Shown here: piece by piece, positions 6,441 through 15,003 of the stretch
Layout of the letters: every line of letters begins with the position of its first letter
Numbering within the stretch: the first letter of the stretch is position 1
The notes under the pieces: model-generated
What the model was told of the DNA's origin: nothing
The model's input: only the letters and a program-made list of their open reading frames with translations
Databases searched by the model: none
Translations under genes and position numbers: made by a program
Assembly: GCA_903904815.1 (NCBI GenBank)
Contig: CAIVDU010000095.1
Coordinates: 1 to 64,000, forward strand
Length of the DNA stretch: 64,000 bases
Source of the DNA: an uncultured Armatimonadota bacterium
Lineage (GTDB): Bacteria > Armatimonadota > Fimbriimonadia > Fimbriimonadales > Fimbriimonadaceae
Direction of reading: 5' to 3'

Positions 6441-9047
6441 CTATTCCGAGTAGGCAGGGGCGTTTCTGAATGTGTGTGGTCCGGGGGTCAGGGGGTTGGG
6501 CATCTTGGGGAAGGAGCCCTTTCGGTCGCTGATGGTTAGGGTGCCGCGTCGGTTGTCGAGGCGGAGTTCCGTGGTTGCATACTGACCTCGTTCATATCCG
6601 TAACCATCGCCAGCGTCTTCGTACAGGGTGAACTTGCCGTCGGCGCCGGGATAGAACCAGAGTTCCAGGGGCACGGTTGATGGTTGGGATGCGTACTGCA
6701 CGACGGGGCCGATCGGGAGTATCGAGCCGGCCCGCACAAAGATGGGAATCGAGCTGAGCGGAGCCTTGACGTTGATCGTTTGGCCGCCAGTAACCGGCTT
6801 GCCGGTCCAGAAGTCGTACCACTTGCCTTTCGGTAAGTAGACCTGTCGCGAGGTTGCCCCCTTCTGGGTAACCGGGGCGATCAGGAGTGACGGGCCGAAC
6901 ATGAACTCGTCATCGATGTCGTACACCTTTGGGTCATTCCCGAAATCCATCGGGAGGCCGCGCATCACGGTGTAACCCTCGTGGGTTACCTTCCAGGCGA
7001 GCGAATAGATGTACGGCATCAGCTTGTAGCGGAGCTTATCGAACTTGACGAGGGTCTTTTCGTCGGTGGGCGCCCAGCGCCAAGGCTCTTTGTCCGTGCC
7101 AGTGCCGTGAACCCGGAAGATCGGGCAGAACGTGCCCCACTCGTACCAACGGACGAAGAGTTCGTCGTAGGACTTGTCCGCGTGAGGGGGCGAGAAGAAT
7201 CCCCCGATGTCGGTGCACCAGTAGGGCAACCCGGACATGCAGAAGTTGAGGCCGTTGGAAACCTGCTGGCCGAACGTTGACCAGTTCCCCTGGACGTCGC
7301 CAGACCAGACGGCAGCGGCGTTCCGCTGCTGGCCTGGAAATGCGGAGCGGGTGAGAATAAACACTCGGCTGTCCGGCTTTGCCTTCCTCTGCCCTTCGTA
7401 CACGCCCTTGGTGTGCATCAGCGGCCAGGCGTTGAGCACCTCGTTGGCGGGGCCAAGGTGAGTGGAGGTCGTCCTGAACTTGTTCATCGGCACCTCTGGC
7501 TCACTGGCATCCAGCCACCAGGCGTCGATTCCCTTGCTGAGAAGTTTTTCGGTGATTTGACGCCAGTACATCGCCCTCGCATCGGGATTGAACGCGTCGT
7601 AGTATCGCTCTTCGCCAGTGAGGGCAGGGTACAGATAGCCCGATTTGCTTAGCTCGTCGTAATTGGCGCTGCCGGGAAGGAACTTGCCCCAAACCGAGAT
7701 CATCAGGTGGACGTTTTCGGCGTGTAGAGTGTCGATCGCAGTCGAGATGCTGGGGTACCGTTTCGCGTCGAAATCGTGGGATCCCCAAACGTGGGGATCC
7801 CAATAGAACCAGTCCTGCACGATGTTGTCGAGTGGGATCCGGCGATCTCGGTACCCCTTGGCAATATCCAGAAGCTCCTGCTGGGTCTGGTACCGCTCCT
7901 TGCACTGCCAAAGGCCGTACGCCCATCGTCCAAAGAGGGGAGCGGGGCCAGTCGCCTTACGGTATTCGGCAATGATGTCATCGAACTTGGGCCCGGAGAT
8001 GAAGGTGTAATCCTCTTGGGTCAGAAATTCAGAGCTCCAGACCACCTGCTGGCTGGCGCTCGGCATCTGCCACTTCAAGGACACCTCGGACTCGCCTCCG
8101 GCTTGGAAGTATTCGACGCGGATTGGATACTTGTGCCCGGCTTCGAAGGCAACATGTCCAGTGGCCTCTGAGGCGGCCTTCACGCTCCAGTCATCCACGA
8201 TCAGCTTGTTGTTCACATAGAGCCGCACGCCATCATCGGCCCGGGTCGTGAAGCGGTAATCGCCAGAGCGCGGCGCGACAATGGCGCCCGTCCATCGAAC
8301 GGAAAAGTTAAGATGCCCAATCCCATCGACTGGACCACCCAGCCAACTGAAGTCGACCTTCGAGTCACGGCGGTCGGCGACATGCTTCTCAAAGTTTTTG
8401 CCTTCGTAGTAATGTCCGGTGAGGCCGCCGGCGAGACCTTGGTCGTCGCTCAGGTTCTCACTGGGTATGGGCCCGCTGTCACCACCGAGATTCACAACTT
8501 GCGCGGTGGCGGAATTGGACAGGACTCCGTACCCTCGGCTGGAGAGGAGGAAAGGCACCGCCGTCTCCGTGTTTCGCTGCACTAAGTTGACGGTCGATCC
8601 TCGGTAGTTGAGGCCAGACCGCTGATGCCCGCCTAGACCAAAGTAGGCTTCGCCAGCCTGCATGTTGAACCGTTGGACGGCCGAAAAAGCATGGGTATCG
8701 CCGATCGCGGTCGGGGCGAAGGTTCGCGCGTTCGATGGCTCCTGAAGCAGCAGCTTGCCATTGTGGTCGCGGTATGTGAGGGCGCCGGTCTTCTTGTCTA
8801 CGGTGATCGCAAGCTCGCTCGTGGTTAGCCGAAAACTGCTCGCAGTGGCTTTGAACTTAAACGGCGCTTTGGCTTCTGGATGGATCTCGGCCAGATTCGG
8901 CTGGGCTGGTCCGGCGCCGGTGGGCTTGAACATCACCCGGACACGCCTTGGCGACTCGACGCGAAGGGTCAGTGAGCCCCCTCGCTCAGGAATCACGACG
9001 CCACCCGAGATGAGGGCGTAACCGACGGTGGTCACAGCAAGAATCAC
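6441..9047 (-). CDS. GH31 alpha-xylosidase/alpha-glucosidase with inserted PA14 domain
   Basis: An 868-residue glycoside hydrolase of family 31, a retaining enzyme that trims alpha-linked xylose or glucose from oligosaccharides. An N-terminal beta-sandwich (about 25-200) is interrupted by a PA14 domain (about 205-335: GLTGHYYEGKNF, YRFTTRADDGVRLYVNNKL). The (beta/alpha)8 barrel then carries the nucleophile in DAWWLDASEPE (near residue 519) and the acid/base Asp in WSGDVQGNW (near residue 584). WYDFWTGKPVTGG marks the C-terminal beta domain. GH31-PA14 fusions are known in xyloglucan alpha-xylosidases such as Cellvibrio Xyl31A, so alpha-xylosidase is the likeliest activity. The hydrophobic N-terminus may be an export signal. 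Confidence 0.92.
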   Translation of the reverse strand: MILAVTTVGYALISGGVVIPERGGSLTLRVESPRRVRVMFKPTGAGPAQPNLAEIHPEAKAPFKFKATASSFRLTTSELAITVDKKTGALTYRDHNGKLLLQEPSNARTFAPTAIGDTHAFSAVQRFNMQAGEAYFGLGGHQRSGLNYRGSTVNLVQRNTETAVPFLLSSRGYGVLSNSATAQVVNLGGDSGPIPSENLSDDQGLAGGLTGHYYEGKNFEKHVADRRDSKVDFSWLGGPVDGIGHLNFSVRWTGAIVAPRSGDYRFTTRADDGVRLYVNNKLIVDDWSVKAASEATGHVAFEAGHKYPIRVEYFQAGGESEVSLKWQMPSASQQVVWSSEFLTQEDYTFISGPKFDDIIAEYRKATGPAPLFGRWAYGLWQCKERYQTQQELLDIAKGYRDRRIPLDNIVQDWFYWDPHVWGSHDFDAKRYPSISTAIDTLHAENVHLMISVWGKFLPGSANYDELSKSGYLYPALTGEERYYDAFNPDARAMYWRQITEKLLSKGIDAWWLDASEPEVPMNKFRTTSTHLGPANEVLNAWPLMHTKGVYEGQRKAKPDSRVFILTRSAFPGQQRNAAAVWSGDVQGNWSTFGQQVSNGLNFCMSGLPYWCTDIGGFFSPPHADKSYDELFVRWYEWGTFCPIFRVHGTGTDKEPWRWAPTDEKTLVKFDKLRYKLMPYIYSLAWKVTHEGYTVMRGLPMDFGNDPKVYDIDDEFMFGPSLLIAPVTQKGATSRQVYLPKGKWYDFWTGKPVTGGQTINVKAPLSSIPIFVRAGSILPIGPVVQYASQPSTVPLELWFYPGADGKFTLYEDAGDGYGYERGQYATTELRLDNRRGTLTISDRKGSFPKMPNPLTPGPHTFRNAPAYSE

Positions 9048-9120
9048 AGGCGGATTTTACACCTGCAGTAGTTTTGGCTTCCGGCTAGACGTACTCAAAT
9101 TCGACTTTTGCCATTTTTCT

Positions 9121-10239
9121 TCAGCCTTTCCATTGGATGGGACCGGTGATGGCGGCGTTGGCGTGGATGATGAGATAGGTCTGGTCGGGGCTGTTGCTGG
9201 CCCAGTCACCCGAGTTGACGTAGAGGCGGTCGTCAGGGAATTCGTAGCGGTCCGGGATGTGGGTGTGGCCGAAGGTGACTACTTTAACTTGGTCGCCGTA
9301 GTCGTTTCGGATTCGACGAAACGTTCGCCGGGCGGCTTGTCGGAAGCGGTAGCGGGCAATCCAAGTTCCAACCCCTTCTTGTGGGGTCGGTTGGATTTCG
9401 GCCTGATTCTCCCAAGGCAATGGGGCGGCCAGATTCGCTTGCAGATGGGTGAGCGGCACGACCTTCTTCATTCCCACTTTGCCAGATCTTTGGGCGATGC
9501 GAACGGCGGTCGGGCCACGGAACAGTTGCATGATGGCATAGCGCAGGTACAGCCACAGAAACGGGTCGTAGCGGTGGCCATGCTCGACGTAGACCCATCG
9601 GTCGGGGGAAACCTTGAGGAGTACGGAGGGGTTCCAAGCGACTTTGACCGAACTCCAGGTGAGGTCGGGGCGGATGTAACGGAGTCCCTCGATGCCGATG
9701 TCGTGATTTCCGGTGAGGTAAGTGACCTCCAGTGGCGGCAGTTCAGGGGATCGGTTTGACAGAGCGTTGATTAATTCCAGGGGGCGGTCGTAGGCCTTTT
9801 GCAGGACACCAAGGGGAGTTCCCGGCTGGACGTCCGGGTAACGCTTGATGGGGCGCCCGTACTCCACCGTCAGGGTGGGAACGTCTTTTTGATTCAACGG
9901 GTGGGGAGGCATGTCGAAGATGTCTCCGTTGATATAGACGTCGGTCACGGTCGGCTCCTTAGCGATCCACTTGATGAACTCGAGAAAGGCTCTCGGGCGA
10001 TCGGAGTTGGGATCCCACGTGTCCATATGGACATCCGAAAACAGGACCGACACGCTGCCTTCTTCCGGCGCAATGGGTTGGACGGGGGGTCCTTTTCGCA
10101 AACGATGCCAGCGGTCGAGGGTTACTTCGCAGATCCACTCCTGAAGCGGGCCAGCGGTACCGATCCACACAAAGGCGAAGGTGAAGGCGAAGATCAGTCC
10201 GCAGACGAGGCCCACTGCGTAGTAGAGGGACTGAACCAT
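9121..10239 (-). CDS. Membrane-anchored calcineurin-like metallophosphoesterase
   Basis: A 372-residue protein with an N-terminal membrane segment (about 5-28) followed by a dinuclear-metal phosphoesterase fold. All five motifs are visible: FSDVHMD (67-73), NGDIFD (about 104-109), TGNHDIG, EHGHRYDPF and FGHTHIPD. The combination of GNHD, EHGH and GHTH resembles the UDP-2,3-diacylglucosamine hydrolase (LpxH-like) branch, but membrane anchoring and extra length make the substrate uncertain. Its ATG overlaps the stop of the small upstream membrane gene (TGATG), implying coupled translation. Confidence 0.88.
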   Translation of the reverse strand: MVQSLYYAVGLVCGLIFAFTFAFVWIGTAGPLQEWICEVTLDRWHRLRKGPPVQPIAPEEGSVSVLFSDVHMDTWDPNSDRPRAFLEFIKWIAKEPTVTDVYINGDIFDMPPHPLNQKDVPTLTVEYGRPIKRYPDVQPGTPLGVLQKAYDRPLELINALSNRSPELPPLEVTYLTGNHDIGIEGLRYIRPDLTWSSVKVAWNPSVLLKVSPDRWVYVEHGHRYDPFLWLYLRYAIMQLFRGPTAVRIAQRSGKVGMKKVVPLTHLQANLAAPLPWENQAEIQPTPQEGVGTWIARYRFRQAARRTFRRIRNDYGDQVKVVTFGHTHIPDRYEFPDDRLYVNSGDWASNSPDQTYLIIHANAAITGPIQWKG

Positions 10240-10445
10240 CAGGCTTTCCCGCTAGACAGACGATCCAGGTAACCCACGAGGCCATTGATAAGCAGCAGCG
10301 CGACAATCACGCCAACGCCCGCCCCGAAGCCGTTGCCGATACCGGTGAGGAGGGGTTTGCTCTCGATGTGGAAAACAAACCATCCGAGCAAGATGATCAA
10401 AGCGCCGGACAGCAGGCCAAATAGGAATGCCACTATTGACTTCAT
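10239..10445 (-). CDS. Small membrane protein
   Basis: About 68 residues from ATG 10445 (MKSIVAFLFGLLSGALIILLGWFVF). Two hydrophobic helices flank a Gly-rich turn (GIGNGFGAGVGVIVALLLI), and the tail is polar. An upstream in-frame start at 10514 would run into the divergent promoter and lacks a good context. It is coupled by a TGATG overlap to the metallophosphoesterase gene, so the two products may work together at the membrane. No named family recognised. Confidence 0.6.
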   Translation of the reverse strand: MKSIVAFLFGLLSGALIILLGWFVFHIESKPLLTGIGNGFGAGVGVIVALLLINGLVGYLDRLSSGKA

Positions 10446-10462
10446 GTTTCTGATGAACAATA

Positions 10463-10491
10463 TTGCACATCCTGGCAATAGATAGCATACT
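10463..10491 (+). promoter_or_regulatory. Predicted promoter of the BBE-type oxidoreductase, possibly leaderless
   Basis: TTGCAC (10463-10468) and CATACT (10486-10491) are 17 bases apart. The expected transcription start falls at or next to the ATG at 10498, and no Shine-Dalgarno sequence is seen, so the mRNA may be leaderless. Confidence 0.5.
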
Positions 10492-10497
10492 AGAGTC

Positions 10498-11883
10498 ATG
10501 TCGACTAAACTCACAGGACGTGTGATCTATGCTAACGATCCCGGATGGAATGATTCGAGGCACGGATTTGCGGCACGTTTTGACTACAACGATCAGCAAC
10601 CTCAAGCGATCGTTTTTGCCCAGCACGCCGAAGACGCCGTCAACGCCGTGCGTTGGGCGAGGGAAAATAAAGTACCGATCCGGGTTCGGTCGGGCCGACA
10701 CAGCTATGAGGGTTACTCCTCACTCGTAAAGGGCGGTGTCATTTTGGACGTCTCGGAACTGGCTGGAGTGAGCTTCGACGCGGAAACCGGCCATGCGGTC
10801 GTAGGAGCCGGAATCGACATGCTGTTGCTCACCGAAAAGCTCTTCGATGTGGGCGTCACGATCCCGCTTGCCACGGGGCCGACGGTCGGTCTGGGAGGAC
10901 TTTGCCAAGGCGGTGGCGTGGGTATCACGACCCGCCTGCTCGGGCTGACCTGTGATAGCGTTGTCGACATTGAGGTGGTGACCGCCGAGGGCCACCTGGT
11001 TCATGCGAACGAGCGGGAACATCCCGACCTTTATTGGGCCATTCGAGGTGGCGGCGGCGGAAATTTCGGGGTAGTCACCGCTTTCAAGTTCAAGACTCAT
11101 CCGATTAGCACGGTCGGGATTTTCAACATCACGTACCAGTGGGACGACTTCGTGGCCATCGTGGATGCCTGGCAGAAGTGGGCGCCGTTTGCGGACTGGG
11201 GTTTGACTTCGCTCATCAGCCTGCACACGGACCGCACGATCACGATCCAGGGACAGTACACGGCCTCGCCGCAGGACATGCCCAAACTGGGCGAGCTCTT
11301 GGCGCCGGTGCTGGCCATTCCTCCGTTATCGGTCCAGACGATGGTGGTACCGGCGCTGATCGGCGCAAGAATCACTTTCGGCGTCGACCCCGCCAACCCG
11401 ACGTGGGCAATCCTTCAGCACGACGACATGCAGTTGTTCAAGAGCACGTCGGCGGTGGCGACCGAACTGTTCCCCATGGAGGCGATCCAACGCATCAAGG
11501 ACGGACTTGAGAACGTGCCGCCGCTCTCGGCCCCACCCAGCCAGCCTTCGATGGTCCAATTGCTGGGGGGCGGTGGTATGGCTTCAGTTCCGAAATGGAG
11601 CGATACCGCAGTGTTCTATCGCAACGCCCTTTTCATCGTGCAATACGACGGTTATTGGACTGCCCCCCAAGACCAACAGCCGACGATCGATTGGGTGGTC
11701 AACCTCCGCCATTCGATGCTGCCTTTCGCTTCCGGAGCCTACGTCAACTACGTCGACTCCCAACTGGGTCCGGACTGGCTGGAGCAGTATTACGGGGCGA
11801 ACTTGCCTCGGCTGAAGGAGATCAAGAAGAAGTACGACCCGGAGAATTTCTTCAGCTTTCCGCAAAGTATTCCTTTGGGTTAG
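10498..11883 (+). CDS. FAD-linked oxidoreductase, berberine-bridge-enzyme-like
   Basis: A 461-residue flavoprotein of the VAO/PCMH family with a BBE C-terminus. The FAD domain includes VPIRVRSGRHSYEGYSSL, where His68 matches the residue that carries 8-alpha-histidyl FAD, and TVGLGGLCQGGGVGI, the pyrophosphate loop. The Cys used for bicovalent attachment in some relatives is absent at the usual place before the GLGG loop, so single covalent linkage is expected. The C-terminal YYGANLPRLKEIKKKYDPENFF is diagnostic of BBE-like enzymes, which oxidise sugars, alcohols or alkaloid-like compounds. No signal peptide, so probably cytoplasmic. The substrate is not predictable. Confidence 0.92.
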   Translation: MSTKLTGRVIYANDPGWNDSRHGFAARFDYNDQQPQAIVFAQHAEDAVNAVRWARENKVPIRVRSGRHSYEGYSSLVKGGVILDVSELAGVSFDAETGHAVVGAGIDMLLLTEKLFDVGVTIPLATGPTVGLGGLCQGGGVGITTRLLGLTCDSVVDIEVVTAEGHLVHANEREHPDLYWAIRGGGGGNFGVVTAFKFKTHPISTVGIFNITYQWDDFVAIVDAWQKWAPFADWGLTSLISLHTDRTITIQGQYTASPQDMPKLGELLAPVLAIPPLSVQTMVVPALIGARITFGVDPANPTWAILQHDDMQLFKSTSAVATELFPMEAIQRIKDGLENVPPLSAPPSQPSMVQLLGGGGMASVPKWSDTAVFYRNALFIVQYDGYWTAPQDQQPTIDWVVNLRHSMLPFASGAYVNYVDSQLGPDWLEQYYGANLPRLKEIKKKYDPENFFSFPQSIPLG

Positions 11884-11972
11884 CGGTTCGTGGTTCGCGG
11901 TTGGCTGTTCCGGATTGGTGGAGTATTGGAGTGAGGGAGCGATGGGTCCGGAGTGGGTTTGGATGGTGTGGG

Positions 11973-12299
11973 TTACAGGATGAAGCCGCGGGATGACGTA
12001 ACGGCCATTTGGTCGCAGATCGCGGCGCATTGGCGGCAGTTGTCGGCGCATTTGGCGCAGTATTCGAGGTCGTATTGCTCGCAGATGTTGGCGCACTCTT
12101 GGCATAAGGCAGCGCAGTCGGCGCACAACTCGGTGGAGTTCTCTAGCATCCGTTCGAGGCAGTCCCGGCAGGCTTGGGCGGCGCGGTGACAGGCGTCGTC
12201 GCAGTCCTCCATGTTGCCGGCGTGGTGGCTGATCTCCGCACACTCGACGCAGGTATCGCGACAGATTTCACAAATATCGATACAGATTTCAATGTCCAT
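11973..12299 (-). CDS. Cys-rich four-helix-bundle copper-binding protein (DUF326/Csp-like)
   Basis: A 108-residue cytosolic-looking protein with 19 cysteines arranged in helical CxxxC and CxxC spacings (ICIDICEICRDTCVECAE, LCADCAALCQECANICEQ, YCAKCADNCRQCAAICDQ). This pattern is characteristic of the DUF326/copper storage protein family, in which Cys residues line a four-helix bundle and bind many Cu(I) ions. No export signal is present, so it would store or buffer copper in the cytoplasm. No copper regulator or transporter is next to it. Confidence 0.9.
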   Translation of the reverse strand: MDIEICIDICEICRDTCVECAEISHHAGNMEDCDDACHRAAQACRDCLERMLENSTELCADCAALCQECANICEQYDLEYCAKCADNCRQCAAICDQMAVTSSRGFIL

Positions 12300-12370
12300 G
12301 GGTCCCCTAGGCGCAGTCGCGCCTCTAAAGACTAGGACCTCGGCAATCCTATGGTGTTCCGTGCAGATCC

Positions 12371-13981
12371 TCAGTCTTGGATCTGTTGAGCCATCGAGAA
12401 CGCCTGATTGATCTGGATCAGGAGGTACTCCATCTCATGCTTTGCGGAGGGCTGCTGTTCGATCACGTATTCGGTCATCTGGCGGGCCTCTTCAAGGGCG
12501 GGATACTTCAGGTCGGTGACGTGAGAACGCTTGGTTTCATCGAGAAGCAGATAGAGGCTCGTTCGAAATTCGTTCACGACGAACCTTCTGAGTAGGGCAG
12601 CCGCCTTGGGGTCTTCGGGGGCGAAACGCTCGAAGTTTCGGTTCCCCAGGAATGAGGAGTACTCCATGACATAGTGTTGCTTGCTTGCGGAATTCCAGGC
12701 TTCAGGCACGAAAGATGAGGTCATCTGCTTCCGAAGCATCATGAACGCGGCGTGCATGGGATAGGGGCCTTCGTCGAAGAGATTGAACACGAAGTAGACT
12801 GCGCGTCTCGCTTTGGGGTCGATGCCGGTGTGCTGGAGGCCAGGGTCGGAGATCCATCCGGTCCAGTACCACGGAAGCTTCATCTGGCCAAATTGGGTGA
12901 TGAGGGACGGACCGGGCTCTTTTTTGACTCGGATATCGTCGGGCAAACCGAGTTGGACTAAGGGAACGCCTTGGGCTTTCCGGGCGATCTCGGCAACGTC
13001 CCAGAAGGGGCCATCAATCTTGCGACGCGGGTGGATCACATCGGCTTCGGGGTGCACCAGTTGGTCTTGCATCCGCAGCAGTGAGTTGTATTTGCCGATC
13101 GCGAGGTTTTGGGCAATTGAGATGAAATGGGTTTGGACCGGAGGAATCGTCTCGATGAGGCGGGTTAGGTTGGCCTCCGATGGGTCGGCTTGGTAGGCGT
13201 CCCGCGCCTGGATCGACTCGGGCGACAAGTCAACCGGGACGTCGGGGATCCAGTCGGCGATTACCGCGTGATCAGCGCCGTGGAATCCGTCTTCGCTCAG
13301 GCGATTGAAGGTGATGCCTATGGGGAGTTTCCGAAGGTCGACGGCGAGCACTTCCCTTTCGGCCTCTCTGGCCTTGGCGAGGGAGTCGATTTTGCCTCTC
13401 GTGAGCAGTGGCAGGCGCTTGTCGATTTCGAGACCGAAGGCGCGATCTCGGTCGGCGGCGGTAGCGCCTGGGAGCACCGCGCCGCCGGGTTGCAGGGGGC
13501 GATCGTTCATCGGGTCGAGGGGTTGGTCGATCTTGTACTGTCGACGCCGGGCGTGGACCATGGCGACGATCAGTTGGGCTTCCGACGAGTTCACGTGAGC
13601 CTCGGCCCGGCGGATGATGTTCTCGTCGCTAAAGTTGAATTCGGCGATTTCGAGGCCAGTTGGGCTGTGGCAGGAGACACAGGCGCGCCCCCGGGCGTCC
13701 GGTTTGTTGAAGGCCACCAGGCCCTTTTGGATGAGCTCGGCATCGGCGGGGGTTGCGGGTGGGACGGCATCCGGGCGCAATGCCTTCCAAGCTGGAGAAC
13801 CGGTCGCCCTCTCCCGCAGCGACGAAGGAGCGCTCGCGGAGGAGGGAGGGGTGGGGGAAGCAACCGCTGAAGTCCCTTCCATTTTTCCAAAAGGGCCATC
13901 GCTCAGAAGAGACGTTGGAGCAGAAAGGCAAGTGAGCGTGGCCAACGAGGCAATCGCAACCGGCGTGAAACGCCAAAACAT
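12371..13981 (-). CDS. Secreted protein with a single c-type haem motif
   Basis: A 536-residue exported protein. A signal peptide (about 1-27) is followed by a Pro/Ser/Ala-rich linker (about 40-65), part of which is encoded by a repeat element. A cytochrome-c-like segment then has CVSCH at residues 101-105. The remaining 430 residues form a mostly helical domain with no family recognised by eye (DDIRVKKEPGPSLITQFGQM, MHAAFMMLRKQMTSSFVPEAW). The single CxxCH suggests periplasmic electron transfer or peroxidase-like chemistry, but no second haem motif is present. It has no obvious functional neighbours. Confidence 0.75.
   Translation of the reverse strand: MFWRFTPVAIASLATLTCLSAPTSLLSDGPFGKMEGTSAVASPTPPSSASAPSSLRERATGSPAWKALRPDAVPPATPADAELIQKGLVAFNKPDARGRACVSCHSPTGLEIAEFNFSDENIIRRAEAHVNSSEAQLIVAMVHARRRQYKIDQPLDPMNDRPLQPGGAVLPGATAADRDRAFGLEIDKRLPLLTRGKIDSLAKAREAEREVLAVDLRKLPIGITFNRLSEDGFHGADHAVIADWIPDVPVDLSPESIQARDAYQADPSEANLTRLIETIPPVQTHFISIAQNLAIGKYNSLLRMQDQLVHPEADVIHPRRKIDGPFWDVAEIARKAQGVPLVQLGLPDDIRVKKEPGPSLITQFGQMKLPWYWTGWISDPGLQHTGIDPKARRAVYFVFNLFDEGPYPMHAAFMMLRKQMTSSFVPEAWNSASKQHYVMEYSSFLGNRNFERFAPEDPKAAALLRRFVVNEFRTSLYLLLDETKRSHVTDLKYPALEEARQMTEYVIEQQPSAKHEMEYLLIQINQAFSMAQQIQD
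13807..13857. repeat. Interspersed palindromic repeat lying inside a coding sequence
   Basis: CCCTCTCCCGCAGCGACG...CGCGGAGGAGGGAGGGGTGGGGG resembles the C/T-rich palindromes at 3908-3937 and 4096-4130. Here it is read in frame within the exported haem protein and encodes the Ser/Pro/Ala-rich linker around residues 42-58. Confidence 0.5.
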
Positions 13982-14058
13982 GATCGTAGTTTACGCGCGT
14001 CCGGTCAGCGAGTGAACAAACAACGCTTTTGCTGCGGAGGAATTGATAGGTGATTGGC

Positions 14059-14472
14059 TCAGACCTTCGCCATGACCTTGCTCCCGGGGAAAACGCGGTC
14101 TAGGTTCTCATCGATGAATTTCGCGATGAGGTGAACGGCTTCTTTTCTTTGGGTGGCGGTGAGCATGACTTTGTGGCCACCGGGGATGTGGATGCCGTCG
14201 TGTCTCATGAGGGCGATCACGTCGATCGCGCCGGGGATTCCGGTTGAAAACACGGCCAGCCACTTGCGGATCGGCGACTGTTTGCCGAGGGTGCGGGCCG
14301 TCACCGAGATGAATCCGCGATTGACGTCCTCGTCGATCGCGAGGGTGTAGAGTTCGTTTTCCAGTGAAACGGACTTGGTCGCGTGGGTGGTTTTGACGGG
14401 AACAATTCGAAGTTCCAGCCGAGCGGCAAGCGGTCCGAAGGCCTCTTCGACGAGATTCAGTAGGTTGCTCAC
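14059..14472 (-). CDS. Hypothetical protein
   Basis: A 137-residue soluble protein without signal peptide or membrane helix. It has a central mixed alpha/beta region (LYTLAIDEDVNRGFISVTAR) and a Lys-rich C-terminus. No family recognised. It is separated by 61 bases from the immunity-like gene upstream and lies on the same strand, so it may share that transcript. Confidence 0.6.
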   Translation of the reverse strand: MSNLLNLVEEAFGPLAARLELRIVPVKTTHATKSVSLENELYTLAIDEDVNRGFISVTARTLGKQSPIRKWLAVFSTGIPGAIDVIALMRHDGIHIPGGHKVMLTATQRKEAVHLIAKFIDENLDRVFPGSKVMAKV

Positions 14473-14533
14473 CCCTTCATCTTATTCGATGTGGAACGCT
14501 CGTGCAGCTGAGGTCCGGTTCGGAGTAGGCCAC

Positions 14534-14995
14534 CTAGAACAGCGCACCTGCTTCAATCCATCCAGACTCCAGTTTGTCGACCACCGAAGCTAGGTTGCCG
14601 ACTCGACGCAAAGGATATTGGAGTTCATCTGGCGTTAGTCCGGGCACCTTCCACTCCTTGTCCCCGTCCCAAAGCCACCACTGCCGGACGGTCTTAGAGG
14701 CCGGATCATACACTCCGGCTCGAAACATGGGAAACGCACTCAAGGATTTGGGGACTTCAACGTGTCCGACGACCGAGACCTTCTTGCGCCGAACAACCGA
14801 AATTAGCGGAAAGAACGTTGAAAACCGTACTGGCAGGTTGGCAACAGCCTCCCATTCTATCGGGCGGGTCTCGAAGAATCCATCCAGTACACGAATCAGA
14901 CACCCGAATTCTGGGTGCTTGTGCGTGTACAGCGCGTAAGCAAGTCCCTTGTTCGTCTGGAATTCAATGAGGTCACCGGATTTCGCATTTGCCAT
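14534..14995 (-). CDS. Putative immunity protein (Imm26-like)
   Basis: A 153-residue protein lying 8 bases downstream of the GIY-YIG toxin-domain gene on the same strand. It opens with KSGDLIEFQTNKGLAYALYT, a GD-turn beta domain, then FFPLISVVRR, VGHVEVP, FPMFRAG and a Trp-rich WWLWDG. This resembles small immunity proteins of the Imm26 type that accompany polymorphic toxins. Family resemblance is from memory of the pattern; position is the stronger evidence. It would neutralise the cognate nuclease in the cytoplasm. Confidence 0.55.
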   Translation of the reverse strand: MANAKSGDLIEFQTNKGLAYALYTHKHPEFGCLIRVLDGFFETRPIEWEAVANLPVRFSTFFPLISVVRRKKVSVVGHVEVPKSLSAFPMFRAGVYDPASKTVRQWWLWDGDKEWKVPGLTPDELQYPLRRVGNLASVVDKLESGWIEAGALF

Positions 14996-15003
14996 TTTTA
15001 CTG

